From NCBI GenBank assembly GCA_021791345.1, contig JAJYWT010000219.1, positions 1 through 18,643 on the forward strand: a stretch of 18,643 bases of DNA, given 5' to 3'. The notes beneath the pieces were generated by a model that made no database searches, was not told where the DNA came from, and saw only the letters and a program-made list of their open reading frames with translations. Source of the DNA: a bacterium. Its GTDB lineage: Bacteria > Chloroflexota > Dormibacteria > UBA8260 > Bog-877. Made by a program: the position numbers and the translations under genes. Shown here piece after piece: positions 1 to 8,209 of the stretch (position 1 is the stretch's first letter; each line of letters starts with the position of its first letter).

Positions 1-258
1 TGCTCCACCACCCAGCGTCGCCTGCTTGGTTTGGTCGGCCTCTCAGCTGGCGTTGCAGCCGCCTAGCACCCAGTCTTCGCCATCACCTACGGAATTAGCT
101 CCGGAAAGTCCCGCTAGCCGCCCGTCGCCTCCGATCATGGCTGCCTCCGTGGACGGCCGGCGGTGCCGTTAGTTCAGCCCGTCATTCCCACCGTGCCGGC
201 GCGACTCCGGCGACGTGACGGCCACGATCGCGGACGCTGCCTCGTCATCGCGCGTGCC
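1..258. other. Left-edge sequence without a supported gene
   Basis: Only short frames are open on both strands. One plus-strand fragment (1-66) reads like a twin-arginine signal segment but ends at TAG. No permease start of the ABC system is seen on the minus strand. Confidence 0.4.
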
Positions 259-273
259 GAGGCCGGGGGCCTC
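259..273 (-). terminator. Short stem-loop at the end of the substrate-binding protein gene
   Basis: GAGGCC and GGCCTC pair perfectly (6 bp) around a three-base loop and overlap the stop codon at 274-272. No T-tract follows, so this may be only an RNA-stabilising hairpin. Confidence 0.35.
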
Positions 274-2224
274 AGCCGGAGAACGAGTAGAACTGGGGGA
301 AAAGTCCGTCGAGGATACTCTGGGGCACCACACCGTTGAGATCGCTCTTGTACATCGTGAGCTGGTAGTACTCGTTGGGAAGCCAGATCACCGGCAGGTT
401 CTCCGCCAGGTAGTCCTGATACCGGACAAGTGCCGCTCTCTCCGCGCTCGCGTTGGGCGCGGTGTGGGTGGCCTCGATGTTGGCGTCATTGACCGGGGAG
501 GAGTAGTCACCCTGATTGGCGGCTGCCCCGGTGCCGAACAGCTCACCTCCGGTGGGAAGGTAGTCCGGGCCGTACACCCAGTCGAAGTTGTAGGCCGGGA
601 TGGCGATATCCCAGTCGTTGCAGGGATGGGCATAGGTGCAGCCCGCGTAGGAGGTTGCCTCCACCTGACTGCTCGGCTCTGAGATGAGGGTCAGGTCGAT
701 CCCGGCCTTGGCCCTCATTGTGGACTGCATCGCCTCCACCATCTCAGTGAGCGGCGTGAGCCCGCTCGCGTAGATCAATTTGAACGCCAACGACTGGTGG
801 ACGCGGATCCCGCTGCCACACTGGCCCGGGCCGGTTCCCGGCTTGGCGCAGTAACTCTGTCCTCCCGGAACCACCTCCCACCCGTGCGACCTGAGTAGGC
901 TGACGGCGCGGCTGGGGGCGAACGGATACACCTGGCCGTTCGCCTCCAGCGGGCTCTCATCCACGTTGTGCGGCGGATAGCCCGGCACGGGGCCGTTGTT
1001 GATGCTGCCGATGCCATCGCCGAACACCTTGATGTATTCAGGTTGGTCGACCAGCGACTGGAATGCCTGGCGGAAGTAGAGCTGCTTGAAGATCGGCCCG
1101 CTCGTCGGGTTGGTGAAGTTGTATGCCGAGTAGTTGATGGCGAAGTCGTTCCAGACGTTGTAACTGTACCCTCGCCGCTCCAGCTCGGAGCGCTGGCCGA
1201 TATCAGTGATCGGCAGGTAGCCGATGGTGAGACTGCCGTCGTTCAGAGCGTTGAATTCGGCGCTGTCGCTGGTGAACGGCTCCTCCTCGAAAGCCGCGAT
1301 CCTGGGCTTGGGAGCACCGGAATAATCTGGGTTGGGGACCAACTTGACGAAGCCGCTGGGAGTGAACTGGCTGAGGCGGAACGGACCGGACACCACCCGC
1401 CACAGCGGATTCGACTGGTAGCTGCTCAGGTCCTGAGCCTGCAAATTCAGGAACTGAGCGACCCCCAACGCGCCCGATGTCGCCGTCCCCGGGTTGGCGG
1501 GCACGTACTCGACGGGCGAGGTGCCGGCCAGAGCGACCCGGGTCTGCGCCGACTCGTCATAGTTGCCGACAGCGCCGCCGCTTGACAGCTTGTCCCAGAC
1601 CGTCTGGGGCAGCGCCCAGATCTGGCTCAGTTCGTTGTACAGGTACCAGGTTGGGTTATAGGACGCGTTGAGATGGAAAACCACCGAGTACTCGCCGCTG
1701 GCGGCGTAGCTGACGACGTTCTCCGGGAATCCGCCGGGCACCTCGGCGCCCCACCCAGGACCTGGCGCAGTCGAGCTACCAACGGTGGGAGCCTTCGGAT
1801 CGGTGGCGGCACTGAGCAGGTTCATCCAGAAGATCACGTCGCGGGCGGTGATCGGCTGGCCATTGGACCAGCGCCAGTGCTTCAAGGTCACCGTCACGAC
1901 GGTGTTGTGGTCGGAGAAGACCGGCAACTGGGCCATCGAGAGGGACCGATTCACCACCGGTTGCAGACCGGTCCCGAAGGTGTACAGCTCTGGGTACATC
2001 AGGTTGATCACGTCGTCGAGGTTGGACACGTTGAAGTTGGCGCTGCCCAGGAGTGGGAAGATGTAGTTGGGTGGAGCCCCCACCGGCTCAGCGAAGGTGA
2101 CCACCCCACCGTGGTTTGAGGGGTGGGCGGGGGTGGCGCTGGCGCAGCCGGAAAGAAGGACTGCGATGAAGATCGTGATGGCCGCGAACCGCCATGGCTT
2201 TCCCGAGATCATTTGAATCAGCAT
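272..2224 (-). CDS. ABC transporter substrate-binding lipoprotein, peptide/nickel (SBP family 5) type
   Basis: Extracytoplasmic solute-binding protein that would deliver a peptide, amine or similar solute to an ABC importer. The N-terminus has a short basic segment, a hydrophobic run and a lipobox LLSGC, giving a lipidated Cys27 and a membrane-anchored mature protein. The family 5 signature follows at the usual place, including a segment reading WRWSNGQPITARDVIFW, and the 650-residue length is normal for OppA/DppA-like proteins. I place the start at ATG 2224 because GGGAGG lies six bases upstream; an in-frame TTG at 2251 is less likely. It is the last gene of the minus-strand unit behind the Dabb gene (47-base gap). 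No permease or ATPase gene is visible in the 271 bases beyond it, so its transporter partners are either off-window or elsewhere. Family assignment is firm; substrate is unknown. Confidence 0.93.
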   Translation of the reverse strand: MLIQMISGKPWRFAAITIFIAVLLSGCASATPAHPSNHGGVVTFAEPVGAPPNYIFPLLGSANFNVSNLDDVINLMYPELYTFGTGLQPVVNRSLSMAQLPVFSDHNTVVTVTLKHWRWSNGQPITARDVIFWMNLLSAATDPKAPTVGSSTAPGPGWGAEVPGGFPENVVSYAASGEYSVVFHLNASYNPTWYLYNELSQIWALPQTVWDKLSSGGAVGNYDESAQTRVALAGTSPVEYVPANPGTATSGALGVAQFLNLQAQDLSSYQSNPLWRVVSGPFRLSQFTPSGFVKLVPNPDYSGAPKPRIAAFEEEPFTSDSAEFNALNDGSLTIGYLPITDIGQRSELERRGYSYNVWNDFAINYSAYNFTNPTSGPIFKQLYFRQAFQSLVDQPEYIKVFGDGIGSINNGPVPGYPPHNVDESPLEANGQVYPFAPSRAVSLLRSHGWEVVPGGQSYCAKPGTGPGQCGSGIRVHQSLAFKLIYASGLTPLTEMVEAMQSTMRAKAGIDLTLISEPSSQVEATSYAGCTYAHPCNDWDIAIPAYNFDWVYGPDYLPTGGELFGTGAAANQGDYSSPVNDANIEATHTAPNASAERAALVRYQDYLAENLPVIWLPNEYYQLTMYKSDLNGVVPQSILDGLFPQFYSFSG

Positions 2225-2230
2225 GCTGGT

Positions 2231-2236
2231 CCTCCC
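2231..2236 (-). promoter_or_regulatory. Ribosome binding site deciding the start of the substrate-binding protein
   Basis: GGGAGG on the minus strand, six bases before ATG 2224. It supports that start over the upstream in-frame TTG at 2251. Confidence 0.7.
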
Positions 2237-2271
2237 GTGCAAACTACCCAACGATCCCCCCGACTACCGCG

Positions 2272-2607
2272 TCATCCCTCCCAAAGGCTGGTGAGCTCGT
2301 CCAGCGGATAGTCGAAGCGCAGGATGTCGAAGGGGCGCTCGGTCACCCACCGGAGAAAGGATTGGTGCAAAGGGTGCGGCAAATAGGCCGCCAGAGCATC
2401 GGCGTCCTCGAATTCGGTGAGCAAGCAGTACTGGTACCCCTGCGCGCGACCACCCATGTCGGCCCCGAACCGCAACCGGCGCAGTCCCGGGATCTCGCCG
2501 ACCCACGTTGAGATCTGGCGCCTCATCTCCTCCTCGATCTCCGGCCCCGGAGGCTCCCGCAGACGGAAGAGAACCAGGTGCTGGACCGGCGCGGTCACCC
2601 CTGCCAC
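2272..2607 (-). CDS. Dabb (stress-responsive alpha/beta barrel) domain protein
   Basis: A 111-residue single-domain protein of the dimeric alpha+beta barrel fold. The opening QHLVLFRLRE and the central segment YQYCLLTEFEDADALAAY, followed by a histidine-containing PLHQSFL turn, are typical of Dabb proteins. Members are small cytoplasmic proteins; a few are cyclases or monooxygenase-like enzymes, but most have no assigned reaction. The start is GTG 2607, with GAGG on the upstream side; a second GTG at 2595 is possible. It sits nine bases after the stop of the glutamine-synthetase-like gene and is very probably cotranscribed with it, which suggests an accessory step on the same substrate. That role is inference from position only. 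Confidence 0.85.
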   Translation of the reverse strand: MAGVTAPVQHLVLFRLREPPGPEIEEEMRRQISTWVGEIPGLRRLRFGADMGGRAQGYQYCLLTEFEDADALAAYLPHPLHQSFLRWVTERPFDILRFDYPLDELTSLWEG

Positions 2608-2616
2608 GACCTCACC

Positions 2617-4089
2617 TCAGAAGAACTCGAAGTACTCATTCTGCTCCCAGTCGGTCACGGTGCTGAGGAAGCGAGCGACCTCGGCGCGCTTCATCATGAT
2701 CACAAAGTCCACGATCTCGGGCCCCAGCGCCTCCCGGAAGAAGGGGTCGGAGTCAAGCGCGTCAACCGCCTCCCAGAGCGAGGTCGGCAGCGGGGGCGCG
2801 TCCGCGGAATAGGGGTCGGATGTGACCATCGGCGGCGGGGTCAGCCCCCGCCGGATCCCATCGAGGCCGGCCGCTAGGTTGGCCGCCATGTAGAGATACG
2901 GATTGGCCGCCGGCTCGCCCAGGCGGTTCTCCAGATGCGCGCCCGGATCTCCGGGCTGCCCCTGGACCCGGATCATGGCGCCGCGGTTCTCGACCGCCCA
3001 GCTCACCCGGTCGGGGGCGAAGGAATAGGGCCTAAAGCGTTTGTAGCCGTTGATGGTGGGGGTGCTGAAGACCGTCATCGGCCGAGCATGCTCGAGGAGC
3101 CCGGCCGCGAACTGTCGCCCCGCCGGCGAGAGGATCTCGGAGGACTCTCCCTGGAACGCGTTGCCTCCGTCCCGGCCGCGCAGCGACTCGTGGAGGTGCC
3201 ACCCGCTCGAGGAGACGTTGGGCAGCAGCGGCCGCGACATGAAGGTGGCGTGGTAGCCGCGCTGATGGCAGATCTGCTTGATCGCCGAGCGCATCAGGAT
3301 CATCGAGTCGGCGGCTCCCAGCCCCGGCATGGGATCAAAGGTGATCTCGGTCTGCCCCGGCCCCCATTCGTCCTCGATGCTGCGCAGGGGCAGGCCGATC
3401 GCATCCAGGCTGTCCCGAAGGGGGTCGAGGATGTCCGTGAGCTGGGCCAGCCGGATCTCCGATAGGTATTGGTATCCCTGGGCCACCATGCTGACCGGGG
3501 GAGCGACCGGGGGCCACCCGGTCTCCTGCAGCCCGATCCTCGTCCACTCGCGCTTGGTTATGTAGAACTCGACCTCCAGGCCGGCCACGTACTCGAACCC
3601 CATCTCCGCCGCTCGCTGCAGCTGCTGGCGCATCACCAGACGGGTTGAGAGCGGCACCTCGCGCCCGTTTCCGAAATACATGTCGCAGAGGACCCAGCCG
3701 GTGGCGTCGGCCCAGGGGAGACGCCGGTACGTGGTGGGGTCGGGCACCAGCACCACGTCGGGAAAGCCGGTGAGCTCGGGGATTCCCAGCCCTCCACCCT
3801 CGACGAACAGAGGGGGGAAGACGTGGTTGGCCGAGTCCATGCTGAGGAGCGCCCCGGAGAAGTCCATCCCGTTGCGCAGGCTGAGGATGAAGTCACGGGC
3901 CGAGACGAACTTGCCGCGGAGCGCGCCGTGCTGGTCCGCCCACATGACCCGCACGGTGCGGATTCCCTGCTCCTTGACGGCCTTGGCAGCGCGCTCCGCA
4001 GCCTCTGCCTTGACCTCGTCATACAGACCGTGCTCGGCGACAAAGCCGACCTTGCCCATCGCCAGGTCCCGATCCGGTCGCTCAGTCAT
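2617..4089 (-). CDS. Glutamine synthetase family ligase (gamma-glutamyl-amine ligase / FluG C-terminal type)
   Basis: ATP-dependent ligase of the glutamine synthetase fold, 490 residues. The catalytic core looks intact: GLEVEFY (metal-binding glutamates 172 and 174), EWGPGQTEI (241-249), GWHLHESL with His298 and His300, NGYKR (348-351), NRG with Arg369, and ENRLGEPAANPYLY with Glu387 and Arg389. The C-terminus ends TVTDWEQNEYFEFF, a tail seen in GlnT/PuuA-like and FluG-like proteins rather than in housekeeping GlnA, and no GlnA adenylylation motif is evident. I choose ATG 4089 because AGGAGG lies five bases upstream; GTG 4095 overlaps that site. It lies between a class II glutamine amidotransferase gene and a Dabb gene, both on the same strand. 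I infer that it gamma-glutamylates an amine or a related amino compound for catabolism rather than assimilating ammonia. Substrate is not readable. Confidence 0.93.
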   Translation of the reverse strand: MTERPDRDLAMGKVGFVAEHGLYDEVKAEAAERAAKAVKEQGIRTVRVMWADQHGALRGKFVSARDFILSLRNGMDFSGALLSMDSANHVFPPLFVEGGGLGIPELTGFPDVVLVPDPTTYRRLPWADATGWVLCDMYFGNGREVPLSTRLVMRQQLQRAAEMGFEYVAGLEVEFYITKREWTRIGLQETGWPPVAPPVSMVAQGYQYLSEIRLAQLTDILDPLRDSLDAIGLPLRSIEDEWGPGQTEITFDPMPGLGAADSMILMRSAIKQICHQRGYHATFMSRPLLPNVSSSGWHLHESLRGRDGGNAFQGESSEILSPAGRQFAAGLLEHARPMTVFSTPTINGYKRFRPYSFAPDRVSWAVENRGAMIRVQGQPGDPGAHLENRLGEPAANPYLYMAANLAAGLDGIRRGLTPPPMVTSDPYSADAPPLPTSLWEAVDALDSDPFFREALGPEIVDFVIMMKRAEVARFLSTVTDWEQNEYFEFF

Positions 4090-4094
4090 GTCCA

Positions 4095-4100
4095 CCTCCT
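4095..4100 (-). promoter_or_regulatory. Ribosome binding site of the glutamine-synthetase-like gene
   Basis: Perfect AGGAGG on the minus strand, five bases before ATG 4089. It excludes the overlapping GTG at 4095 as the main start. Confidence 0.8.
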
Positions 4101-4137
4101 CTCTCTAATGCACCTCTGGCACTGCCCTCGGTGACAC

Positions 4138-4875
4138 TCAGCCCACGCGGCCGGACGAAATGGCCTCGCTGGTTCTCCCCGCAGGGCCAGAGCCCGGGTC
4201 GAGCGCCACCACCTCGCCGACCTGGAGCGGCCGACGGTCCCGGGCCTCGGGAAAGCAGAGCTGGAAGATCGCGTCGTCCGCTGAGTGCAACCCGGTCGTG
4301 ACCACCCGAGCCCCGTCCAGCGCAAAACCCCACATCTGGTTGGCGGGCGCGCCGTGGTAGGCGAGCGCCGCCCCGGTGGCCGGCAGGTAACCGAAGTTGG
4401 CGGTCCCCTCCAGCTGGCGGTGCACCTCCGGCAGCGCCCACTCCGGCGAGTCCTTAGCCAGCAGGTCTTCCAAGAGGCGGAACCCCACCTCGCTGTCCGC
4501 TCGCCCGGACAGGCGGCCCAAGAAGCGCTCGCGCTGACCCTCTGCCAGGTCCAACCTGCCGTTGTGGGCGAAGGCGAAGGCACCGGACTCCGCCAGGAAG
4601 GGTTGGGTGTCAGCCAAGGACGTGGTGGTCAGCTGCGACGGCCGGCGCAGATGCACCAGAAAGCAGGTCGAACGCACCTGGGCCAGACTCCGCACCCCAG
4701 CATCGTCCTGCGCCAGAGTCGTGGGCCGGCGATGGCTTAGAACCACTTGACCATCGCGCCAGGCGACGCCCCAGCCGAAACCGCCCAGGCCGTAGCGCTC
4801 GAGCGCACGCGCCCACGGCCAGATCTCGCTGATGGAAACCGGCTGGGGCCAGGCGGCCAGGAGGAGTTCACACAC
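4138..4875 (-). CDS. Class II glutamine amidotransferase (Ntn hydrolase, EgtC/GATase type)
   Basis: An N-terminal-nucleophile amidohydrolase of 245 residues. After removal of Met1 the catalytic cysteine Cys2 becomes N-terminal, as the class requires. Other active-site positions are in place: HLRR (Arg77/78), the oxyanion pair Asn105-Gly106 in FAHNGRL, and Asp127 in GRADSE. It is a stand-alone glutaminase/gamma-glutamyl hydrolase domain, similar in size to EgtC, and has no synthase domain. The GTG start at 4875 is forced by the need for Cys at position 2. It lies 42 bases after the Lrp regulator and 48 bases before the glutamine-synthetase-like ligase. A gamma-glutamyl hydrolase next to a gamma-glutamyl ligase suggests removal of the glutamyl tag at the end of a pathway. 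This is inference; it could instead supply ammonia to the ligase. Confidence 0.9.
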   Translation of the reverse strand: MCELLLAAWPQPVSISEIWPWARALERYGLGGFGWGVAWRDGQVVLSHRRPTTLAQDDAGVRSLAQVRSTCFLVHLRRPSQLTTTSLADTQPFLAESGAFAFAHNGRLDLAEGQRERFLGRLSGRADSEVGFRLLEDLLAKDSPEWALPEVHRQLEGTANFGYLPATGAALAYHGAPANQMWGFALDGARVVTTGLHSADDAIFQLCFPEARDRRPLQVGEVVALDPGSGPAGRTSEAISSGRVG

Positions 4876-4917
4876 GCAACCAAACCTCTGAGCCGGGAGG
4901 GCGCCAGATGACCGCCT

Positions 4918-5460
4918 TCAACGGGCCTCCTCGCGCAGAGACTCCGCCAGCTCCAGCGAGAACGGCTTGGCCGAGTCATCGCTGAGGCAGATCATCGTCT
5001 CGGTGCGGTGGACTCCGGGAACCTTCCAGATGCTGTCGAACAGGCAGTCCCGCAGATGGGCCTGGCTGCGGACCCGCAGCTTGACCACCAGGTCGGCCGT
5101 CCCGGTCACCACCTCCACGCTCTCGACCTCGCGGAGGGCCCGCAGCGCGCCCACGGTCTCCGCCTGCTCCCAGCCCTGGACCCCGGTGATCATGAGGTAA
5201 GCGGTGACGCCGTAGCCCAGCCGGGCCCAGTCCACCTCCGCTCGGTACCCGCGGAGAACGCCATGGCGCTCCAGGCGAGCGATCCGCTCCGAGATCGCGG
5301 GCGCCGACATCCCGACCCCGGCCGCGATCTTGCGCACCGAGCTGCGAGCATCCCGGAGCAACAGGATCAGGATCGAGAGGTCGATGGCGTCGAGCGAGAG
5401 CTCGCCGCTCGGGGTCCGCCCACTCCGGTTGTTGTTAGGTGGTACCCGGTTCTCAGTCAT
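4918..5460 (-). CDS. Lrp/AsnC family transcriptional regulator
   Basis: DNA-binding regulator of 180 residues, a little longer than the usual 150-165 because of an N-terminal extension rich in Asn, Arg and Pro. The winged helix follows: LDAIDLSILILLLRDAR, then MSAPAISERIARLERHGVL as recognition helix and wing. The C-terminal ligand-binding RAM/ACT-like domain follows (GYGVTAYLMI, GTADLVVKLRV, then the closing helix). Lrp proteins sense amino acids or related metabolites and commonly control adjacent transport and catabolic genes. It heads the minus-strand unit and faces the cupin operon across 155 bases, so I infer that it regulates itself and both operons in response to an intermediate of the module. 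Confidence 0.95.
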   Translation of the reverse strand: MTENRVPPNNNRSGRTPSGELSLDAIDLSILILLLRDARSSVRKIAAGVGMSAPAISERIARLERHGVLRGYRAEVDWARLGYGVTAYLMITGVQGWEQAETVGALRALREVESVEVVTGTADLVVKLRVRSQAHLRDCLFDSIWKVPGVHRTETMICLSDDSAKPFSLELAESLREEAR

Positions 5461-5615
5461 CAGATCAAATGCCCCCCACGTCTGACACCCTTACATGATA
5501 GCGGGGACTGTTATGCTTTACCTGTGGGCGCCGCTGGCGCCGGCCAGCGACCGGGCAGCGCGTCGAGGGCCTCCGCGGACCCCGCAGCTGAAACGGAAGC
5601 CAGAAGGGGGAGCTG
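5461..5615. promoter_or_regulatory. Divergent promoter/operator region between the Lrp regulator and the cupin operon
   Basis: This 155-base spacer must hold the start signals for both operons. On the plus strand CTTACA (5490-5495) and TATGCT (5512-5517) are 16 bases apart, a modest sigma-70-like pair. On the minus strand TATCAT (5500-5495) is a good -10 match with no clear -35. The two candidates overlap, so one bound regulator could control both directions. No clean palindrome typical of an Lrp site stands out. Confidence 0.4.
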
Positions 5616-6035
5616 ATGAGCCTCGCGGACCAGTACTTCAGTCAACCAGGCACCGGCAGGCAGCCCACCTCTCCCGGCCGGTTCGTCGACCTGGAGCGCG
5701 GCGAGGATCCGGTCGCGTTCGTGCCCGGTCTCGAGTTCCGATATCTGCTCGGGGAGCGGACCATGCTGATGGCCGTTCACTTCGAGCCCGGTACCGAAGC
5801 GCCGGTGCATGCCCACGACGAGGAGCAGATCACCCTGGTGGTCAAGGGCGAGCTGGAGTTCGAAATCGACGGAGAGGCCAGGACCCTGACCCCGGGGATG
5901 GTGGCCGTAGTCCCGGCGAATGTCCCCCACGGGGCTCGCACCAAGGAGACCAGCTGCCTGGAATATGACGTCTTCAACCCTCCGCGCCAGGCCCTCCTGC
6001 AGTTGGCGGACCAGGCACGCCAGGAGCACGAGTAG
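5616..6035 (+). CDS. Small cupin domain protein
   Basis: A 139-residue single-domain beta-barrel protein. Cupin motif 1 is visible as GTEAPVHAHDEEQ, giving the two metal-binding histidines and a Gln where many members have Glu. Motif 2 is GMVAVVPANVPHG, giving the third histidine. The metal site therefore looks complete. Members include dioxygenases, isomerases and ligand-binding proteins, and the reaction here cannot be named. The start at ATG 5616 is supported by AGGGGGAG five bases upstream. It is the first gene of the five-gene plus-strand operon, with only six bases to the dehydrogenase gene behind it. Confidence 0.88.
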   Translation: MSLADQYFSQPGTGRQPTSPGRFVDLERGEDPVAFVPGLEFRYLLGERTMLMAVHFEPGTEAPVHAHDEEQITLVVKGELEFEIDGEARTLTPGMVAVVPANVPHGARTKETSCLEYDVFNPPRQALLQLADQARQEHE

Positions 6036-6041
6036 CCGGCA

Positions 6042-6821
6042 GTGGATCTGGGCCTTCGCGACCGTCGGGTGATAGTGACCGGGGGGTCCAAGGGGATCGG
6101 TTACGCCATCGCCGCGGCGATGCTGCGAGAGGGCGGGGTCGTAACGATCTGCTCTCGGCACCAGGATGAACTCGAGTCGGCCCGCTCGGCACTGGCCACC
6201 CATGGGCGGGTATTTGCCGAAGTCTGTGACGTCACCAGACCGGGTGAGGTTTCGCGATTCGTGGCGGCCGCGGCCGAGCTCATGGGCGGGGTGGATGTGT
6301 TGGTGAACAATGCCGGGAGGGCTCACCCGGGCACCTTCGAAACCCTGACGGACGAGGACTTTCAGGCCGATCTCGAGGTGAAGCTCTTCTCCCAGATCCG
6401 CTGCAGCCGGGCCGCACTGCCCCATCTGCGCGCGAGCAAGGGGCCGGCGATCATCAACATCAACGCCATCTACGGCCGCCAGCCCGATCCCAACTTCTTC
6501 GCCACCACGGTCAATCGGGCCGCCTGTCTCGCCCTCAGCAAGGCTCAGGCGATGGAGTTCGGAGCCGAGGGCATCCGGGTCAACAGCGTCAACATCGGCT
6601 TCGTCCGAACCCCCCAGTGGGAGAACATCCATCGCCAACGGGCGCCGGAGCTCTCCGAGTCCGAGTTCTTCGCCCGCACCGCGGCCCAGGAGGTGCCGCT
6701 GGGAAGGTTCGGAGAGCCCGAGGAGGTGGCGGACCTGGTGGCGTTTCTGGCTGGATCGAGGGCCAGCTACATCAGCGGGGCCTCCATCGATGTGGCAGGC
6801 GGCATGGGGAGATACGTATGA
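6042..6821 (+). CDS. Divergent short-chain dehydrogenase/reductase lacking the catalytic tetrad
   Basis: A Rossmann-fold protein of 259 residues with GTG start. The nucleotide-binding features are intact: TGGSKGIG (13-20), the acidic CDV at 62-64, NNAG (89-92), and a normal C-terminus with YISGASIDVAGG. The catalytic Asn-Ser-Tyr-Lys tetrad of classical SDRs is replaced: Lys114 for Asn, Ala142 for Ser (in NINAIYG), Thr155 for Tyr and Arg159 for Lys (in TTVNRAACLALSK). The 13-residue spacing between the Ser and Tyr positions is kept, so this is substitution, not a frame error. A group of actinobacterial SDRs has a similar Thr-x-x-x-Arg pattern, as I recall. Either the chemistry is different or the protein binds a nucleotide without classical hydride transfer. 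Its stop overlaps the start of the aminotransferase (ATGA), so the two are translationally coupled. Confidence 0.88.
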   Translation: MDLGLRDRRVIVTGGSKGIGYAIAAAMLREGGVVTICSRHQDELESARSALATHGRVFAEVCDVTRPGEVSRFVAAAAELMGGVDVLVNNAGRAHPGTFETLTDEDFQADLEVKLFSQIRCSRAALPHLRASKGPAIININAIYGRQPDPNFFATTVNRAACLALSKAQAMEFGAEGIRVNSVNIGFVRTPQWENIHRQRAPELSESEFFARTAAQEVPLGRFGEPEEVADLVAFLAGSRASYISGASIDVAGGMGRYV

Positions 6822-7774
6822 CCAATCCGGGCGACATCGTGTACTTCGAGGGCGACTACGTGACCCGAGACCAGGCTCGGGTTCCCATCACCACCCACGC
6901 GTTCAACTACGGCACCGGCTGCTTCGAGGGAATCCGTGCCTATTGGAACGCCGGCCGGGAGCAGCTCTTCGTGATCCGCCTGCACGAGCACGTCGAGCGC
7001 CTGCTCCGCTCGGCGCGGATCCTGCACCTGGAGCCGGACCCAGCGCTCACCGCCGCGCACATCGAAGGAGTCATCCTGGAGCTGCTGGCCCGCAACGATT
7101 ACCACCAGGATGTCTACATCCGGCCGATCATCTACAAGTCGGGCTCAACCATCAAGGTGTCTCTCGGTGGGATCGCCACCGACTTTTGCGTGTACACCGA
7201 ACCGTTCGGCGATTATCTGGATATTCGCAAGGGTCTCAGCGTGATGATCTCGGCCTGGCGCCGGATCGATGACAACGCGATCCCCTCCCGCGGCAAGCCC
7301 ACTGGCGCCTACATCAACGCCGCGCTCGCCTCCGACGAGGCCAGGATGCGCGGATTCGACGAGGCTATCCTGCTGACCGGCGATGGTCACGTGGCCGAGG
7401 CCTCGTCCTCCAATCTCTTTCTGGTTCAGGACCATGTGCTGGTGACCCCCCAGGCCAGTGACGACGTGCTGGTGGGAATCACCCGTGACTGCGTGATGGC
7501 GATCGCCCGGACCCAGGGGATCACGGTTCAAGAGCGGCGCGTCGACCGCAGCGAACTGCTGGCGGCCGATGAGCTGTTCCTGTCCGGGACCGGGGTCCAG
7601 ATCGCCCCCATAACCTCAGTCGATGGCCGGGTCGTCGGCGATGGCAGCCTGGGGCCGGTGACCGCGGCGATCCAGGGGGAATACCTCCGCCTGGTCCGGG
7701 GAGACAGCCAGGCCATGCCGGACTGGCGCGTGGCCGTCGCCGCGCTGCCTCAGGCTGCGGCGCCCAGGAGCTAG
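6818..7774 (+). CDS. Branched-chain-type (class IV) aminotransferase
   Basis: PLP-dependent fold-type IV transaminase, 318 residues, close to the usual IlvE length. Visible motifs are FNYGTGCFEGIRAY near residues 29-42, YIRPIIYKSG (100-109), the PLP lysine Lys160 in SRGKPTGAYINAAL, and the cofactor-binding HVAEASSSNLFLV with Glu194. The start at ATG 6818 overlaps the SDR stop by four bases; the reading frame stays open upstream but that part is antisense noise inside the SDR. The sequence would allow valine/leucine/isoleucine transamination. Its place in a catabolic-looking operon makes another amino donor, or removal of an amino group from an intermediate, equally plausible. Confidence 0.93.
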   Translation: MTNPGDIVYFEGDYVTRDQARVPITTHAFNYGTGCFEGIRAYWNAGREQLFVIRLHEHVERLLRSARILHLEPDPALTAAHIEGVILELLARNDYHQDVYIRPIIYKSGSTIKVSLGGIATDFCVYTEPFGDYLDIRKGLSVMISAWRRIDDNAIPSRGKPTGAYINAALASDEARMRGFDEAILLTGDGHVAEASSSNLFLVQDHVLVTPQASDDVLVGITRDCVMAIARTQGITVQERRVDRSELLAADELFLSGTGVQIAPITSVDGRVVGDGSLGPVTAAIQGEYLRLVRGDSQAMPDWRVAVAALPQAAAPRS

Positions 7775-7780
7775 ACGGAA

Positions 7781-8185
7781 ATGGCCCTGGTGCGCTTGGT
7801 CGAAGAGGAGGAGGCCACCGGTGTGGTCAAGGAGGTCTACGAGGAGATCCTGGCGAGCCGCAATCTGCAGCGGGTGCCCAACTATTGGAAGGCGCTGGCC
7901 CACCGGCCCGAGTACCTTAAGGCCACCTGGGAGAAGCTGAAGGCGGTGATGGCCGAGAGCGCGCTCGATCGCCGCACCAAGGAGATAATCGCGGTGGCGG
8001 TCTCTGCCACCAACAATTGCTCGTATTGCCTGTCCAGCCACACGGACGCGCTGCGCGCCATGGGCATGGGCGATGCGGAACTGGTCGAGTTGATGGCGGT
8101 CGTGGACTTCTTCAACGGTTCCAACGCGGTGGCTTCCGGGCTCAAGGTGGAGTACACGCCCCCCGTCCCGAAGGAGCCCGGCTGA
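7781..8185 (+). CDS. AhpD-like / carboxymuconolactone decarboxylase family protein
   Basis: A small all-helical protein of 134 residues with the AhpD redox motif: Glu68, Cys80, Cys83 and His87 in NNCSYCLSSH, at the same spacing as AhpD. The CxxC pair suggests peroxidase or disulfide-reductase activity rather than a lactone decarboxylase role. It begins six bases after the aminotransferase stop and is followed by the amidohydrolase gene 24 bases on, so it is part of the operon. Such proteins often accompany oxidative catabolic enzymes, presumably handling peroxide. That link is inference. Confidence 0.88.
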   Translation: MALVRLVEEEEATGVVKEVYEEILASRNLQRVPNYWKALAHRPEYLKATWEKLKAVMAESALDRRTKEIIAVAVSATNNCSYCLSSHTDALRAMGMGDAELVELMAVVDFFNGSNAVASGLKVEYTPPVPKEPG

Positions 8186-8209
8186 CATGGGACCGAGCGA
8201 GCCGACCCG

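Noticed and set aside
1..66. Plus-strand fragment reading like a twin-arginine signal (QRRLLGLVGLSAGVAAA)
   Set aside because: It ends at TAG directly after the hydrophobic part and has no visible start, so it cannot be called a gene or a pseudogene from this window.
5511..6638. 375-codon minus-strand frame over the cupin and dehydrogenase genes
   Set aside because: It overlaps two genes with clear motifs and has no recognisable domain of its own.
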